Source of the DNA: Pseudo-nitzschia pungens
Taxonomy: Eukaryota > Bacillariophyta > Bacillariophyceae > Bacillariales > Bacillariaceae
Assembly (NCBI GenBank): GCA_037355855.1
Contig: CM074764.1
Location: forward strand, 1,984,001 to 2,048,000
DNA length: 64,000 bases
Direction: 5' to 3'
This document shows positions 63,626 to 64,000 of the stretch, piece by piece; the stretch's first letter is position 1, and each line of letters begins with the position of its first letter. A program made the translations under genes and the position numbers. The notes beneath the pieces were generated by a model that saw only the letters and a program-made list of their open reading frames with translations, did not search any database and was not told where the DNA came from.

Positions 63626-64000
63626 TAGACGGGATCCGTTGAAAATATTGTTATGGTTCGCTAGCATACTCAATGACAATTGTTAATAAATGAATGAAAT
63701 ATCAAAACTGGCTGATTGCGGACAACATTTGGCGGTGAAAATGTTGAGGTTGAAAATTCCGTATTTCTTGTCGGAAGGGCTTACACCTGAATAGATAGAA
63801 GATGCACTGATCTGGGAATTAATGGTATCTATCATGGATAGAGCATCATCCACACGTCCACGGTAACTCCAAATAAGATATTTGATAAAGTTGGATTCTG
63901 TCATTTTTTGTGAACGATATTTGTTTGAACAGAATGTCTAGTGTAAGTGACTATGAACCGATTGAATGATTTATATTGAGGTGGACTTCTAGGAGTAAAG
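63626..64000. other. Window end, no clear gene
   Basis: A 73-residue minus-strand frame (63683-63904) has an ordinary protein composition but no recognisable motif and could be an exon or a remnant. It is not called as a gene. Confidence 0.4.

Noticed and set aside
63683..63904. 73-residue minus-strand ORF near the window end
   Set aside because: Plausible composition but no motif, and too short to support without transcript evidence.

Overview
The window looks like nuclear DNA of a diatom, most likely a pennate one. The evidence is a secreted Ser/Lys-rich silaffin-like protein with RRL motifs, a pre-protein with a diatom-type plastid-targeting leader, three clean introns of 58, 89 and 100 nt, eukaryotic housekeeping genes (eIF2B epsilon, GWT1/PIGW, an FG nucleoporin), low-complexity Ser/Asn/Asp insertions, and low gene density. 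The species cannot be named from this sequence alone. No rRNA, tRNA or CRISPR array was recognised.

Layout. 1-6.6 kb: a TA-flanked 294-bp MITE, a short acidic protein that may be a ribosome-assembly factor, and a secreted collagen-like protein with one intron. 6.6-8.3 kb: an opine-dehydrogenase family enzyme. 9.9-25 kb: three DUF4116 repeat loci (broken, intact, broken) interleaved with the silaffin-like gene and the catalytic subunit of eIF2B. 26.7-33.1 kb: a possible small membrane protein and a 1752-residue FG nucleoporin with an embedded cyclophilin domain. 34.3-36.5 kb: GPI inositol acyltransferase. 37-44 kb: a palindromic repeat array, two copies of a roughly 100-bp inverted-repeat element (a third copy is at 15.3 kb), a secreted propeller-like protein with one intron, and an acidic protein with a Cys-pair tail. 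44.6-52.1 kb: a plastid-targeted protein convergent with a giant coiled-coil protein. 52.1-56.2 kb: about 4 kb of gene-free DNA that is mostly satellite-like. 56.2-63.6 kb: a probable large DNA transposon with two convergent long ORFs, one a MULE-like DDE transposase and the other an unrecognised 1190-residue protein.

Functional links are loose, as expected for a eukaryotic chromosome: no operon-like organisation is visible. Several genes are secretory or organelle-directed (collagen-like, silaffin-like, propeller-like, plastid). Nine reading-frame breaks occur in otherwise recognisable genes, and eight of them go in the same (+1) direction. That pattern points either to residual single-base insertions in the assembly or to decay of repeat genes, so the affected loci should be read with that in mind.
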